DNA of 64,000 nucleotides from an uncultured Acetatifactor sp. (lineage in GTDB: Bacteria > Bacillota > Clostridia > Lachnospirales > Lachnospiraceae): contig CALWSL010000006.1 of assembly GCA_944384205.1 (NCBI GenBank), forward strand, positions 115,251-179,250. The letters run 5' to 3'. How positions within the stretch are numbered: the stretch's first letter is position 1; every line of letters begins with the position of its first letter. A model generated the notes under the pieces. It was given only the letters and a program-made list of their open reading frames with translations. It searched no databases and was not told the origin of the DNA. Below, piece by piece: positions 25,284 to 34,367 of this stretch. Both the position numbers and the translations under genes were made by a program.

Positions 25284-26627
25284 ATGAGTTTACAGTTAGA
25301 AAAGTTAGAGAAAAACATGGCGAAGCTGACCATTGAAGTATCTGCGGAAGAGCTGGATAAGGCGATTGAAGCTGCATATCGGAAAAACAAGAATAAAATC
25401 AGCATTCCCGGATTCCGCAAAGGAAAAGCTCCCCGCAAAATGATTGAGCAGATGTACGGCAGAGAAATATTTTATGAGGATGCAGCAAATGCGTTAATCC
25501 CCGAGGCATATGAAAAGGCCTTGGAGGAGTGCACCGAAGATATCGTATCCGCTCCGAAGATTGATGTAACCCAGATTGAGGCAGGAAAGCCCTTTATATT
25601 TACCGCAGAAGTAGCATTAAAGCCTGAGGTAACGCTTGGAAAATATAAGGGTGTTAAGGTTGACAGGATTGACGCGGCTGTTACTGACGAAGAAGTAGAT
25701 GCGGAAATCGACAAAGAAAGAGAACGTAATGCAAGAACAATTACCGTAGAGGACAGAGCAGTAAAAGACGGCGATATGACTATTATTGACTTTGAGGGCT
25801 TTGTGGACGGTGTTGCTTTTGAAGGCGGAAAGGGTGAGAATTATCCGCTAACTATCGGTTCCGGCGCTTTTATTCCCGGATTTGAAGAGGCGCTTGTGGG
25901 CGCAGAGCTCGGTAAAGAGACTGATGTAAACGTAACCTTCCCTGAGGATTATCAGGCGGAGGAGCTTGCAGGCAAGGCGGCAGTTTTCAAATGTACTGTA
26001 AAGGAAATCAAGGAGAAGGAGCTTCCTGCGCTTGATGATGAGTTCGCAAGCGAAGTATCTGAGTTTGATACCTTGGCTGAGTACAAAGAGGATGTTAAGA
26101 AGAAGCTGGGCGAGAAGAAGGAAGCGGATGCTAAGAATGCAAAAGAGGACGCTGTTATCGACGCTATCATCGAGGATGCAAAAATGGAAATTCCGGATGC
26201 TATGCTTGAGACCCAGCAAAGACAAATGGTCGAAGATTTTGCTCAGAGAATTCAGTCCCAGGGTCTTACGATGGAGCAGTATATGCAGTTCACCGGCATG
26301 ACCGCTGCAACATTGTTAGAGCAGGTAAAGCCTCAGGCGCTTAAGAGAATCCAGTCCCGTCTGGTTCTTGAGGCTGTTGTGGCTGCTGAGAATATAACTG
26401 CTACAGAGGAAGAGTTTGAAGAGGAAGTAAAGACCATGGCAGAAGCTTATCAGATGGAAACCGATAAGGTGAAGGAGCTGCTCGGTGAGAATGGTAAGAA
26501 GCAGGTTATGGAAGACGTCTGCATCAAGAAGGCTGTTGACTTCGTAGTGGAGAATGCAAAAGAAGCAAAAGCTGCCAAAGCAAAAGCGAAGAAGAAAGAC
26601 GCAGAAGAGACCGCAGAGGAAGCATAA
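25284..26627 (+). CDS. tig: Trigger factor
   Basis: A 447-residue ribosome-bound chaperone and prolyl isomerase. The N-terminal ribosome-binding domain has the signature GFRKGKAPRKMIEQMYG (about residues 43-59); a FKBP-type isomerase domain (about 155-245, GDMTIIDFEGFVDGVAFEGG and FIPGFEEALVGAELGKE) is inserted before the long helical C-terminal arms. The C-terminus is Ala/Lys/Glu-rich. Ribosome site AGGAGG lies just upstream. It leads the tig-clpP-clpX-engB protein-quality block, although a hairpin sits between it and clpP. Confidence 0.98.
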   Translation: MSLQLEKLEKNMAKLTIEVSAEELDKAIEAAYRKNKNKISIPGFRKGKAPRKMIEQMYGREIFYEDAANALIPEAYEKALEECTEDIVSAPKIDVTQIEAGKPFIFTAEVALKPEVTLGKYKGVKVDRIDAAVTDEEVDAEIDKERERNARTITVEDRAVKDGDMTIIDFEGFVDGVAFEGGKGENYPLTIGSGAFIPGFEEALVGAELGKETDVNVTFPEDYQAEELAGKAAVFKCTVKEIKEKELPALDDEFASEVSEFDTLAEYKEDVKKKLGEKKEADAKNAKEDAVIDAIIEDAKMEIPDAMLETQQRQMVEDFAQRIQSQGLTMEQYMQFTGMTAATLLEQVKPQALKRIQSRLVLEAVVAAENITATEEEFEEEVKTMAEAYQMETDKVKELLGENGKKQVMEDVCIKKAVDFVVENAKEAKAAKAKAKKKDAEETAEEA

Positions 26628-26670
26628 TTACAGTACCGAAGGGTCTTTTGTGAGAATAGACTACACAGGA

Positions 26671-26705
26671 TGTACCCAGGGAACGATACCTGGGTACAAC
26701 TTTTA
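26671..26705 (+). terminator. Hairpin between tig and clpP, possible terminator
   Basis: TGTACCCAGG (26671-26680) pairs perfectly with CCTGGGTACA (26689-26698), followed by ACTTTT. The T run is short, so readthrough into clpP is likely. Confidence 0.6.
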
Positions 26706-26804
26706 GGAATTAAGTTTTTATTAAATCTGATACAGACCATTGAAAAAGCTATTTAAGTAGGATAAGATAACCTATAGGAACAGACGAAAATGGAGGGATT
26801 GGTT

Positions 26805-27398
26805 ATGAGTTTAATACCTTACGTCGTTGAACAAACCAGCAAAGGTGAAAGATCTTATGATATTTATTCAAGACTTTTAAAAGACAGAATTATTTTTCTT
26901 GGGGAGGAAGTTAATGATACCTCTGCAAGTATTGTTGTTGCACAGCTTCTTTTTCTGGAAGCGGAGGATCCGGAGAAGGATATCCATCTGTATATTAACA
27001 GTCCCGGAGGCAGTGTGACAGCGGGCATGGCAATTTATGACACGATGCAGTATATTAAATGTGATGTGTCCACCGTATGTATCGGTATGGCTGCAAGTAT
27101 GGGAGCATTTCTGCTTGCAGGCGGTGCAAAAGGAAAGCGATATGCGCTTCCCAATGCCGAGATTATGATTCATCAGCCTCTTGGCGGAACGCAGGGTCAG
27201 GCAACTGAGATTGAAATTGCGGCAAAGCATATTTTGCGGACAAAAGAGAAATTAAACCGTATGCTGGCTGAGAATACAGGCAAAGATTATGAGGTAGTCT
27301 GTGCCGACACCGAGCGTGATAACTGGAAGAGCGCTGAGGAGGCATGCGAGTACGGATTAATCGATAAGGTTATCACTTCCCACGCGCAGACAAACTAA
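26805..27398 (+). CDS. clpP: ATP-dependent Clp protease proteolytic subunit
   Basis: A 197-residue ClpP, the self-compartmentalised serine protease that pairs with ClpX. Catalytic Ser in [12 protein letters not shown] (about residue 97) and His in [11 protein letters not shown] (about 122); the Asp lies further on, in the [19 protein letters not shown] region. The IYINSPGG segment (here [13 protein letters not shown]) forms the oxyanion region. ATG 26805 is chosen because GGAGGG lies at proper distance; ATG 26790 would overlap it. clpX follows after 48 bases. Confidence 0.98.
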   Translation: MSLIPYVVEQTSKGERSYDIYSRLLKDRIIFLGEEVNDTSASIVVAQLLFLEAEDPEKDIHLYINSPGGSVTAGMAIYDTMQYIKCDVSTVCIGMAASMGAFLLAGGAKGKRYALPNAEIMIHQPLGGTQGQATEIEIAAKHILRTKEKLNRMLAENTGKDYEVVCADTERDNWKSAEEACEYGLIDKVITSHAQTN

Positions 27399-27446
27399 GT
27401 TCTGTGTCTGTGCCAAAGGTGAAATAGTAAGTTTAGGAGTAAAATA

Positions 27447-28709
27447 ATGGCAGGAAAAAATTCCGGTAATGATATCAGATGTTCCTTCTGCAATAAAAGT
27501 CAGGGGCAGGTACGCAAGCTGATTGCAGGTCCTGCGGGAGTATATATCTGTGACGAATGTGTGGATATCTGCGCAGATATTTTGGAGGAAGAGCTTGAGG
27601 AAGATGAACTTGAAGTCACAGACCGCGCAGAGATTAATCTTTTAAAGCCGAAGGAAATTAAGAGCTTTTTGGATGAGTATGTAATCGGTCAGGAAGAGGC
27701 AAAAAAGGTCTTATCCGTGGCTGTTTACAATCATTACAAGAGAGTGACCGCACCCAGAGATTTGGATGATGTAGAGTTACAGAAAAGTAATATTATTATG
27801 GTTGGTCCTACCGGATCCGGTAAGACTTATCTGGCACAGACTTTGGCTAAAATTATCAATGTACCGTTTGCAATCGCGGACGCTACCACATTGACCGAGG
27901 CGGGTTATGTAGGCGAGGACGTGGAAAATATTCTGTTAAAGCTGATTCAGGCGGCAGATTACGATATTGAACGCGCCCAGTACGGCATTATCTATATTGA
28001 TGAGATTGATAAGATTACCAAGAAGGGAGAAAACGTCTCCATCACCCGTGATGTATCGGGCGAGGGCGTTCAGCAGGCGCTTTTAAAAATTGTGGAAGGC
28101 ACAGTTGCAAGTGTTCCTCCCCAGGGCGGAAGAAAGCACCCTCATCAGGAACTGCTTCAGATAGATACTACTAACATTTTATTTATCTGCGGCGGTGCGT
28201 TTGACGGTCTGGAAAAAATTGTGGAAGCGCGTCTGGATCGAAAAGCAATCGGTTTTAATACAGAGGTTAGTCAGAAATCCAATAAAGAACTGAGTGATTT
28301 GCTGCAGGAAGTAACCCCGCAGGATTTGGTAAAGTTCGGATTGATTCCCGAATTTGTAGGGCGGGTGCCTATCTGTGTATCGTTGCGCGGACTTGACAAG
28401 GAAGCGTTGATGAGAATCCTTCAGGAACCGAAGAATGCACTGATTAAGCAGTATCAGAAGCTTTTTGAGATGGATGATGTGGAGCTTAAATTTGAAGATG
28501 AGGCAATCAAAGCCATTGCAGATAAAGCATTTGAGCGGAAAACAGGCGCCAGAGGCTTACGGTCCATTATGGAAGGCGTTATGATGGATACTATGTATGA
28601 AATTCCTTCTGACGATTCCATTGAGGCATGTGTGATTACGGAAGGCGCAGTAGATGGAAGCAGTGAACCCCTGACGATTCACAGAGAAACTATGAGAAAA
28701 GCGAAATAA
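27447..28709 (+). CDS. clpX: ATP-dependent Clp protease ATP-binding subunit ClpX
   Basis: A 420-residue AAA+ unfoldase. N-terminal zinc-binding domain with four Cys ([10 protein letters not shown] near residue 12 and [10 protein letters not shown] near 35), Walker [13 protein letters not shown], pore loop [11 protein letters not shown], Walker [14 protein letters not shown] loop GGRKHPHQE and the C-terminal sensor-2 region [13 protein letters not shown]. All features are standard. In many relatives lon sits between clpX and engB; here only a short gap with a G+C-rich hairpin is found. Confidence 0.98.
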   Translation: MAGKNSGNDIRCSFCNKSQGQVRKLIAGPAGVYICDECVDICADILEEELEEDELEVTDRAEINLLKPKEIKSFLDEYVIGQEEAKKVLSVAVYNHYKRVTAPRDLDDVELQKSNIIMVGPTGSGKTYLAQTLAKIINVPFAIADATTLTEAGYVGEDVENILLKLIQAADYDIERAQYGIIYIDEIDKITKKGENVSITRDVSGEGVQQALLKIVEGTVASVPPQGGRKHPHQELLQIDTTNILFICGGAFDGLEKIVEARLDRKAIGFNTEVSQKSNKELSDLLQEVTPQDLVKFGLIPEFVGRVPICVSLRGLDKEALMRILQEPKNALIKQYQKLFEMDDVELKFEDEAIKAIADKAFERKTGARGLRSIMEGVMMDTMYEIPSDDSIEACVITEGAVDGSSEPLTIHRETMRKAK

Positions 28710-28727
28710 AGAAGCGAGAGCAACATA

Positions 28728-28758
28728 AGGCGGCAGCGTCTTGTGCAGAAGACGCCGC
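28728..28758 (+). other. G+C-rich hairpin between clpX and engB
   Basis: GGCGGCAGCGTCTT (28728-28741) faces AAGACGCCGCC (28748-28758), with the A at 28734 bulged. There is no T run, so it is not a standard terminator; it may be a processing or stability element in a clpX-engB transcript. Confidence 0.5.
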
Positions 28759-28853
28759 CGTATTTACGTGCGGCGTTTTCCATTACCTGTGCGGGCGATA
28801 AGCCGGACGGACATAGGTGCATGCTTCGTTTGGCTGATAGGAAAGGAAAAGAT

Positions 28854-29477
28854 ATGATAATTAAAAATGTAAGTCTGGAAACCGTGTGCGGCATTACCAG
28901 CAAATTGCCTGAGAATATTCATCCGGAGGTAGCCTTTGCAGGAAAGAGTAATGTGGGTAAATCTTCCTTGATTAATGCTTTGATGAACCGTAAATCTCTG
29001 GCAAGAACCAGTTCCCAGCCCGGGAAAACCCAAACCATTAACTATTATAATATCAATGACGACGTTTATTTTGTGGATTTGCCGGGATATGGCTATGCTC
29101 GTGTCAGTGAGAATGTGAAGGCACAGTGGGGGAAGATGATAGAAAATTATCTTCACCGTTCAAAACAATTAAAAGCGGTATTTCTTCTGATTGATATCAG
29201 ACATGCGCCTTCGGGAAACGACTGTATCATGTATAATTGGGTCAGAACGCAGGGATTTGAACCGATTATTATTGCGACAAAGCTTGATAAGATTAAGCGC
29301 AGTCAGCTTCAGAAGCAGGTAAAGCTAATCAGAACCACACTGGAGGCGGAGCCGGATACCATTATTATTCCTTTTTCTGCGGAAACGAAGCAGGGCAGGG
29401 AAGAAATCTATGATATTATCGATAAGCTGATTGCAGAGCAGAGAGAAGATGGGGGAATCAATGAAAAAATATTGTAA
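28854..29477 (+). CDS. engB: Ribosome biogenesis GTP-binding protein EngB/YsxC
   Basis: A 207-residue GTPase needed for late 50S assembly. G1 GKSNVGKSSLIN (about 30-41), G2 region SSQPGKTQTINYY, G3 DLPGYGYA, G4 TKLDKI and G5 SAETK are all present. ATG 28854 follows AAAGGAAAAG; the open frame continues upstream over the hairpin without a family match. The next gene overlaps its end by 17 bases. Confidence 0.97.
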   Translation: MIIKNVSLETVCGITSKLPENIHPEVAFAGKSNVGKSSLINALMNRKSLARTSSQPGKTQTINYYNINDDVYFVDLPGYGYARVSENVKAQWGKMIENYLHRSKQLKAVFLLIDIRHAPSGNDCIMYNWVRTQGFEPIIIATKLDKIKRSQLQKQVKLIRTTLEAEPDTIIIPFSAETKQGREEIYDIIDKLIAEQREDGGINEKIL

Positions 29478-30654
29478 GGCATTGGCGAACATAACGATTG
29501 CGCTGGCGATATTTCTGCTGGTGATACTTGTACTGCCGCGTCTGCTTTTCTTTTTTATGCCATTTGTAATGGGGTGGATTATCTCACTGATTGCGGCGCC
29601 TCTGGTACGTTTCTTTGAAGAAAAGCTGAAATTAAAACGCAAGGCGGGAAGCGCATTTGTAATCATTGTGGTTATCGGGCTGGTGGTTTTGGTTCTGTAT
29701 CTTATCGGCGCGAAGCTGGTGGAAGAAATTGTGGGATTAATCAATGCACTGCCGACGATTTGGGCAAGTGCGGAAGCGGATTTTAATGATATCGGTAAAA
29801 GACTTGACATTATTTATCGGAGACTGCCGGTGGATATACAGAACAGCATTGCAGAGATTACCAATCAGATTGGCAGTTACATAGGGGATCTTTTTGGGAA
29901 AATCAGTACACCGACGATAACGGCGGTGGGCAATTTTGCGAAACAGGTACCTTCTATAGTGATTGGGATTATTATGGCGCTTCTCTCTTCCTATTTCTTT
30001 GTTGCGGACAGATGCGAGGTTACGGATTTGTTCCGAAGGGTAGTGCCGGGTTCCATTCAAAATCAGTATAATTTGCTGAAACGCGGTCTTGTAAAAGCAG
30101 TCGGGGGTTATTTTAAGGCGCAGATCAAGATTGAGGTGTGGATTTATCTTTTACTGTTGGTTGGTCTGAGTATTCTGAGGGTAGATTATGCAGCTTTGAT
30201 TGCGCTGGGTATTGCAATTATGGATTTTTTGCCTTTTTTTGGCACAGGAACGATTATGGTGCCGTGGGCGATTCTCAAAATACTCAGTTCCGATTACCAG
30301 ATGGCAATAGGGCTTTTGATTATCTGGGGGGTAGGACAGCTTGTGCGTCAGGTGATTCAGCCTAAAATTGTAGGAGATTCTATCGGAGTTGCACCGATTC
30401 CCACCCTGTTTCTTCTGTACATCGGTTATAAGCTGGGCGGCGTGCTGGGTATGATTGTGGCTGTCCCTTTGGGATTGATTGTATTTACGATGTATCAGGA
30501 GGGCGCTTTTGATACTACGAAGAACAGCATCCTGATACTGGTGGCAGGTATTAATCATTTCAGAAAGTTAACACAGGAAGATATGGTGGATGTGGAAGAG
30601 ATGGAGGAAAAGGAAGCATTTATCCGGAAGGAGAGCGAAAATGCGAAACATTAG
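29461..30654 (+). CDS. ytvI: AI-2E-family membrane protein, sporulation YtvI type
   Basis: A 397-residue polytopic protein of the AI-2E/YtvI superfamily. An N-terminal pair of helices (IALAIFLLVILVLPRLLFFF), a middle soluble stretch with amphipathic helices, and a C-terminal helical bundle with IALGIAIMDFLPFFGTGTIM and IQPKIVGDSIGVAPIPTLF, the family hallmark. YtvI is associated with sporulation in Bacillus; transport substrate is unknown. GGGGGAA precedes ATG 29461, inside the end of engB (17-base overlap). Its own end overlaps truA by 14 bases, so the three genes are one operon. Confidence 0.85.
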   Translation: MKKYCKALANITIALAIFLLVILVLPRLLFFFMPFVMGWIISLIAAPLVRFFEEKLKLKRKAGSAFVIIVVIGLVVLVLYLIGAKLVEEIVGLINALPTIWASAEADFNDIGKRLDIIYRRLPVDIQNSIAEITNQIGSYIGDLFGKISTPTITAVGNFAKQVPSIVIGIIMALLSSYFFVADRCEVTDLFRRVVPGSIQNQYNLLKRGLVKAVGGYFKAQIKIEVWIYLLLLVGLSILRVDYAALIALGIAIMDFLPFFGTGTIMVPWAILKILSSDYQMAIGLLIIWGVGQLVRQVIQPKIVGDSIGVAPIPTLFLLYIGYKLGGVLGMIVAVPLGLIVFTMYQEGAFDTTKNSILILVAGINHFRKLTQEDMVDVEEMEEKEAFIRKESENAKH

Positions 30655-31381
30655 ACTTTTGCTGCAATACGAAGGAACCAGATATCAGGGCTGGCAGCGG
30701 CAGATTTCTTCCGATAATACTATTCAGGGGAAGCTGGAAGCGTTACTTGCCAGAATGTGCGGAGAGTCCGTTGCATTACAGGCAAGCGGCAGAACGGATG
30801 CAGGCGTACATGCCATGGGGCAGGTGGCGAATTTTCATACAAGCAGTGAGATGTCTGTGGAAGAAATGCGTAGTTATATCAATCGGTATCTGCCGGAGGA
30901 TATCGCGGTAATTGAAGTCCGGGAGGCGGCGCCGCGGTTTCACAGTCGTTTAAACGCCACAGCAAAATGTTATGTTTATCGTGTCATTAACAGTGATATT
31001 CCCAATGTCTTTTGGCGCAGGTACGCGCTGGAGTTACCGGATGAGCTGGATGAACAGGCGATGAGACGGGCAGCGGAGCTGCTCTGCGGAGAGCATGATT
31101 TTAAAGCCTTTACCTCTGCCAGAAAGGGAAAGAAGTCCACTGTCAGACGGATAGACCGGATTGTCATAGAGCGGGAAAGGGATTTGCTGACCTTTACATT
31201 TGAAGGAAACGGATTTCTGCATCATATGGTACGCATTCTGACGGGAACATTGTTAGAGGTCGGAATGGGAAAGAAAACTGCGGAGAGTATTACGGATATC
31301 TTAGCGGGGAAAAACAGACAAGCCGCAGGGTATCTTGTGCCGGCAAAAGGTCTGACCCTGATGCGGGTGGATTATGAATAA
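30641..31381 (+). CDS. truA: tRNA pseudouridine(38-40) synthase
   Basis: A 246-residue TruA, making pseudouridine at positions 38-40 in tRNA anticodon arms. The catalytic Asp is in ASGRTDAGVHAMGQVANF (about residues 50-60); also typical are YEGTRYQGWQRQ at the N-terminus, NGFLHHMVRILTGTLLEVG and AKGLTLMRVDY at the end. AAGGAGAG precedes ATG 30641 within the end of ytvI. Confidence 0.97.
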   Translation: MRNIRLLLQYEGTRYQGWQRQISSDNTIQGKLEALLARMCGESVALQASGRTDAGVHAMGQVANFHTSSEMSVEEMRSYINRYLPEDIAVIEVREAAPRFHSRLNATAKCYVYRVINSDIPNVFWRRYALELPDELDEQAMRRAAELLCGEHDFKAFTSARKGKKSTVRRIDRIVIERERDLLTFTFEGNGFLHHMVRILTGTLLEVGMGKKTAESITDILAGKNRQAAGYLVPAKGLTLMRVDYE

Positions 31382-31408
31382 TATAAAATATTTTTAAAAT
31401 GTGAAACA

Positions 31409-31452
31409 TTTTGCCCTGTAAAGTAGTCTAATACTTTGCAAGGCAAATTTTT
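31409..31452 (+). terminator. Terminator after truA
   Basis: TTTTGCCCTGTAAAGTA (31409-31425) pairs with TACTTTGCAAGGCAAA (31432-31447) with one bulge and one mismatch or wobble, then TTTTT. The remaining gap to 31588 shows no further feature I can support. Confidence 0.8.
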
Positions 31453-31588
31453 ATGTAAAAAAGAAAAGTTTGCAAAAATGATGCAGGCTGCCTGTAGGAT
31501 ATAAGAAAGGTTACTTTGTTACAGAAATAAACGTAAACAGATGATAATATGATAAGGGATTAGAGAGAAGCGGAAAGGAAGGAGACAA

Positions 31589-32287
31589 ATGGAGAAAAAT
31601 ATTGTTGTATTTAACAATCATACAGGTATTGTGGAAACGATGGGGCCTTTATTTGCGGGAGAGGGTTTACATATGCTGGTTGCATCGACGATGGAAGAAT
31701 TGTGCGATACACTGGCTGCCGGTCAGATGCACCTTATGTTGATAGATGTGGAGCTGGAGGAAAAGGGATTGGGAAGCGGAATCGAGATGATTGCCGAGCT
31801 TCGTAACAAGAGCAGAATTCCGATTATTGTGGTTTCCCGACAGATGGCGGAGACTGCCAAAATTATGGCGTTGAATGCAGGTGCGGACGATTATGTGACA
31901 GCGGGCTGCAATCCGCTGGAGCTGCTGGCGAGGGTCAAGTCCCAGCTCAGGCGGTATATACAGCTTGCCAATCTCTGTGCCAATATTGATTCTATTTACC
32001 GGGTGGATGGATTGGAAATTAACGATATCCGAAGAAGTGTGTCAGTAGAGGGCAGGGAAGTGAAACTGACCCCCATTGAATACAAGATTCTGCGTCTTTT
32101 GGTGCAGCAAAAAGGCAGAGTATTATCGATTGGGCAGATATATGAGGCAATCTGGCATATGCAGCCAATCGGAGCGGATAATACCATTGCAGTGCATATC
32201 AGACATATCAGGGAAAAAATAGAGAGTAATCCCAAGGAACCAAGATATTTAAAGGTGGTCTGGGGAACCGGCTACAAGGTTGGATAA
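31589..32287 (+). CDS. Orphan OmpR-type response regulator with atypical receiver
   Basis: A 232-residue protein: receiver-like domain (1-120) and a winged-helix DNA-binding domain (about 135-232; LTPIEYKILRLLVQQKGRV, VHIRHIREKIE, VWGTGYKVG). The receiver keeps a central Asp in LMLIDVEL but lacks the paired acidic residues that bind Mg at the start (VVFNNHTG where DD is expected) and the conserved Lys near its end (YVTAGCNP where TKP is expected). It is therefore unlikely to be phosphorylated normally and may act constitutively or through dimerisation. No histidine kinase gene is adjacent. AAGGAAGGAG precedes the ATG. Target genes are unknown. Confidence 0.85.
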   Translation: MEKNIVVFNNHTGIVETMGPLFAGEGLHMLVASTMEELCDTLAAGQMHLMLIDVELEEKGLGSGIEMIAELRNKSRIPIIVVSRQMAETAKIMALNAGADDYVTAGCNPLELLARVKSQLRRYIQLANLCANIDSIYRVDGLEINDIRRSVSVEGREVKLTPIEYKILRLLVQQKGRVLSIGQIYEAIWHMQPIGADNTIAVHIRHIREKIESNPKEPRYLKVVWGTGYKVG

Positions 32288-32350
32288 AAGACTTTACAAT
32301 ACTTAAGAGACAGAATAGAATAAGACAGTGGAAAGGTTGAAAAGTCGAAA

Positions 32351-33103
32351 ATGGAACAGAAAAGAAGAGGAATTAGCGGCAGTACCCTGAAATTGATTGC
32401 AGTTGTGACAATGTTGATTGACCATGTTGGTGCAGTGGTTGTCTTGCGAATGATACTTTTCAATGCTGATAAAAGCGGCATGGTGGGGATGATTCCCTAT
32501 GATGGGCTTTTGCAGGCTTACACAATTATGCGTTATCTGGGCAGAATCGCATTTCCCATTTACTGTTTTCTCCTGGTGGAAGGGTTTCAAAAGACAGGAA
32601 ACAAAGCAAGATATGCGCTTCGTCTGGGTGTTTTTGCCCTCATTTCCGAGATACCGTTCGACTTGGCGTTTAGCAGCACGATATTAGAGTTTGCCTATCA
32701 GAATGTTTTCTTTACGCTGTTTATCGGTCTGCTTACCATGATTGCCATGGAAGTGGTGCAGTCCCGATTGGAAAAGCCGGTGCAGTATCTTTTTTTGCTT
32801 CTGATTCCGGCAGCGGGTGCATTGCTCGCAGAGGGCATGAATACAGATTACGGTGCAACCGGCGTGATTTGTATTATGATTCTGTATCTTTTCCGTGGAA
32901 ATAAGGCTGCACAGATTACGGCTGGCTGCTGCGCTTTTTTGTGGGAAGTGACTGCGCCGTTAGCATTTATTCCCATCGGTTTTTATAATGGCAGAAGAGG
33001 ACTGAAATTAAAATATGTGTTTTATTTATTTTACCCGCTGCATCTGCTGATTCTATACCTGATTTGTGTGGTATTGGGAATCAGCGGGTATTCCGCAGTG
33101 TAG
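32351..33103 (+). CDS. TraX-family membrane protein
   Basis: A 250-residue polytopic protein of the TraX family, named after the F-plasmid pilin acetylase but widespread in Firmicutes as a chromosomal gene. N-terminal LKLIAVVTMLIDHVGAVV, then IMRYLGRIAFPIYCFLLVEG, then LFALISEIPFDLAF-type and C-terminal YVFYLFYPLHLLILY segments are those of the family. The function here is unknown; an acyltransferase role would be speculation. The stop lies two bases from the end of the convergent mntP gene. Confidence 0.85.
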   Translation: MEQKRRGISGSTLKLIAVVTMLIDHVGAVVVLRMILFNADKSGMVGMIPYDGLLQAYTIMRYLGRIAFPIYCFLLVEGFQKTGNKARYALRLGVFALISEIPFDLAFSSTILEFAYQNVFFTLFIGLLTMIAMEVVQSRLEKPVQYLFLLLIPAAGALLAEGMNTDYGATGVICIMILYLFRGNKAAQITAGCCAFLWEVTAPLAFIPIGFYNGRRGLKLKYVFYLFYPLHLLILYLICVVLGISGYSAV

Positions 33104-33105
33104 TG

Positions 33106-33669
33106 CTATCCCCAGATTCCCAGATGCTCCAGCAATATCTTCACACCAATGAAAATCAGAATGATGCCGCCTGCTCTCTCCGCTTTGGCTTTGTATTTGG
33201 TGCCGAACAGATTGCCGACCCTGACGCCGACTGCAGAGAGGATAAAGGTGGTTATGCCGATAAAGCTGACAGCCGGAATGATATCCACTTGCAGAAATGC
33301 GAAGGTAATACCGACAGCCAAGGCATCAATGCTGGTTGCGACAGCCAGAAGGAGCATGGTTTTTGCATCCAGTGAATCATTGGTTTTCTCCTCCTCTTTG
33401 GAAAGAGATTCTTTTATCATGGACAATCCGATAAAGCATAAAAGCAAAAATGCAATCCAGTGGTCGATTGAGGTGATATATTTTTCAAACTGACTGCCCA
33501 GCAGATATCCGATAAGCGGCATCAGCGCCTGAAATCCGCCAAACCAAAGTCCTACGATACAGGCTTTTTTCACCGTAATCCTTTTCATGGCAAGACCTTT
33601 GCAGATGGACACGGCAAAGGCATCCATGGATAATCCTACAGCAAGTACAAATAAACTCGGTAAACCCAT
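33106..33669 (-). CDS. mntP: Manganese efflux pump MntP
   Basis: A 187-residue six-helix membrane protein. The two halves each carry the family acidic motif: [17 protein letters not shown] near the start and [18 protein letters not shown] in the second half, the Asp residues forming the transport path. MntP exports excess Mn2+. AGGAG precedes ATG 33669. Expression is very probably set by the yybP-ykoY riboswitch directly upstream, which senses Mn2+. Confidence 0.95.
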   Translation of the reverse strand: MGLPSLFVLAVGLSMDAFAVSICKGLAMKRITVKKACIVGLWFGGFQALMPLIGYLLGSQFEKYITSIDHWIAFLLLCFIGLSMIKESLSKEEEKTNDSLDAKTMLLLAVATSIDALAVGITFAFLQVDIIPAVSFIGITTFILSAVGVRVGNLFGTKYKAKAERAGGIILIFIGVKILLEHLGIWG

Positions 33670-33735
33670 TTTTTTTCTCCTGACAAAAATAACTTAAAAT
33701 TTATGAATCGTACGAAACAAGTTTCGTTGGTATAA

Positions 33736-33783
33736 ATAAAAAACTCACAGGCAATAAACACAACTGTGCTATTGCCTATGAGT
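33736..33783 (-). terminator. Riboswitch-controlled terminator upstream of mntP
   Basis: On the minus strand ACTCATAGGCAATA and TATTGCCTGTGAGT (33783-33743) form a 14-position stem with one mismatch, then a T run (A run 33737-33743 on plus). Its first arm overlaps the 3' end of the aptamer, giving an on/off expression platform. Confidence 0.85.
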
Positions 33784-33883
33784 CTCATTATCACAAAAAA
33801 ACTGCTTCGGTAATGCCAGATGCAAAGCGCATCATTATGTTGACATTACCACAGCCGAAGCTGCCAACTACTCCCTCAAAGGA
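33781..33883 (-). ncRNA. yybP-ykoY manganese riboswitch aptamer
   Basis: On the minus strand the stretch contains the element's landmarks in order: GAGGGAGTAG (33877-33868), GTCAACA (33844-33838), CATCTGGCA (33822-33814, loop L3 region) and TGAGACT (33787-33781). It sits between a good promoter and a terminator just before mntP, the classic target. Mn2+ binding should favour readthrough so that the exporter is made when manganese is high. Assigned by eye; exact helix limits are uncertain. Confidence 0.82.
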
Positions 33884-33908
33884 TACAATCAATATATATA
33901 TCCTGATT

Positions 33909-33937
33909 ATCATATATTAATTGAGAAAATTTGTCAA
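33909..33937 (-). promoter_or_regulatory. Promoter of the mntP riboswitch transcript
   Basis: Minus strand -35 TTGACA (33937-33932), 17-base spacer, -10 TATGAT (33914-33909). Confidence 0.85.
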
Positions 33938-33944
33938 TAGGAAA

Positions 33945-33974
33945 GCAAAAAAAAGCCGGCTGAAAAAGCCGGCT
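33945..33974 (-). terminator. Terminator of the cold-shock gene
   Basis: The palindrome AGCCGGCT occurs twice (33954-33961 and 33967-33974) and pairs with itself around a 5-base loop; on the minus strand it is followed by eight or more Ts. Confidence 0.9.
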
Positions 33975-33988
33975 CTGAAAATCTGCAA

Positions 33989-34204
33989 TTAAGCTACAAC
34001 TGTAACGTTGGTAGCGCGGATTTTGCTGCTGTTCTGAGGATCACACTCCGTATCAAAAGTAACCTTCTGACCCTCCTCTAAGGACTTGAAACCTTCAGCG
34101 TTGATTGCGGAAAAGTGTACAAATACTTCTTCGCCGTTAGTGTCATTGGTAATAAAACCATAACCCTTCTGTGCATTAAACCATTTAACTGTACCGTTGT
34201 TCAT
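33989..34204 (-). CDS. csp: Cold-shock protein (CspA family)
   Basis: A 71-residue single-stranded nucleic-acid-binding beta barrel. RNP1 reads KGYGFITND (about 14-22) and RNP2 VFVHFSAI (about 28-35), with the opening [11 protein letters not shown] typical of the family. These proteins melt RNA structure and aid translation at low temperature or stress. ATG 34204 follows AAAGGAGGTACCACA; the frame is open 26 codons upstream but that part lies in the structured leader. Family-wide, a long 5' leader controls expression, and one of about 157 bases is predicted here. Confidence 0.95.
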   Translation of the reverse strand: MNNGTVKWFNAQKGYGFITNDTNGEEVFVHFSAINAEGFKSLEEGQKVTFDTECDPQNSSKIRATNVTVVA

Positions 34205-34279
34205 TGTGGTACCTCCTTTAAAAATGTGGGACATAGCCCGTTTTAGTTTCAGTGATTCTAAAAAGTAGGACAAAAAAAT

Positions 34280-34334
34280 CACATATTTTCGTAAAGCATA
34301 TTTCTGAAGAAATCATGACTTACAAAAATATGTG
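34280..34334 (-). other. Hairpin in the csp 5' leader
   Basis: CACATATTTT (34280-34289) and AAAATATGTG (34325-34334) are exact reverse complements with a 35-base loop between, all inside the predicted leader. It may be part of a temperature-responsive leader structure as in other csp mRNAs. Confidence 0.55.
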
Positions 34335-34367
34335 AGTTCAATGACTTTCATTTAGAATACTGCTTGT

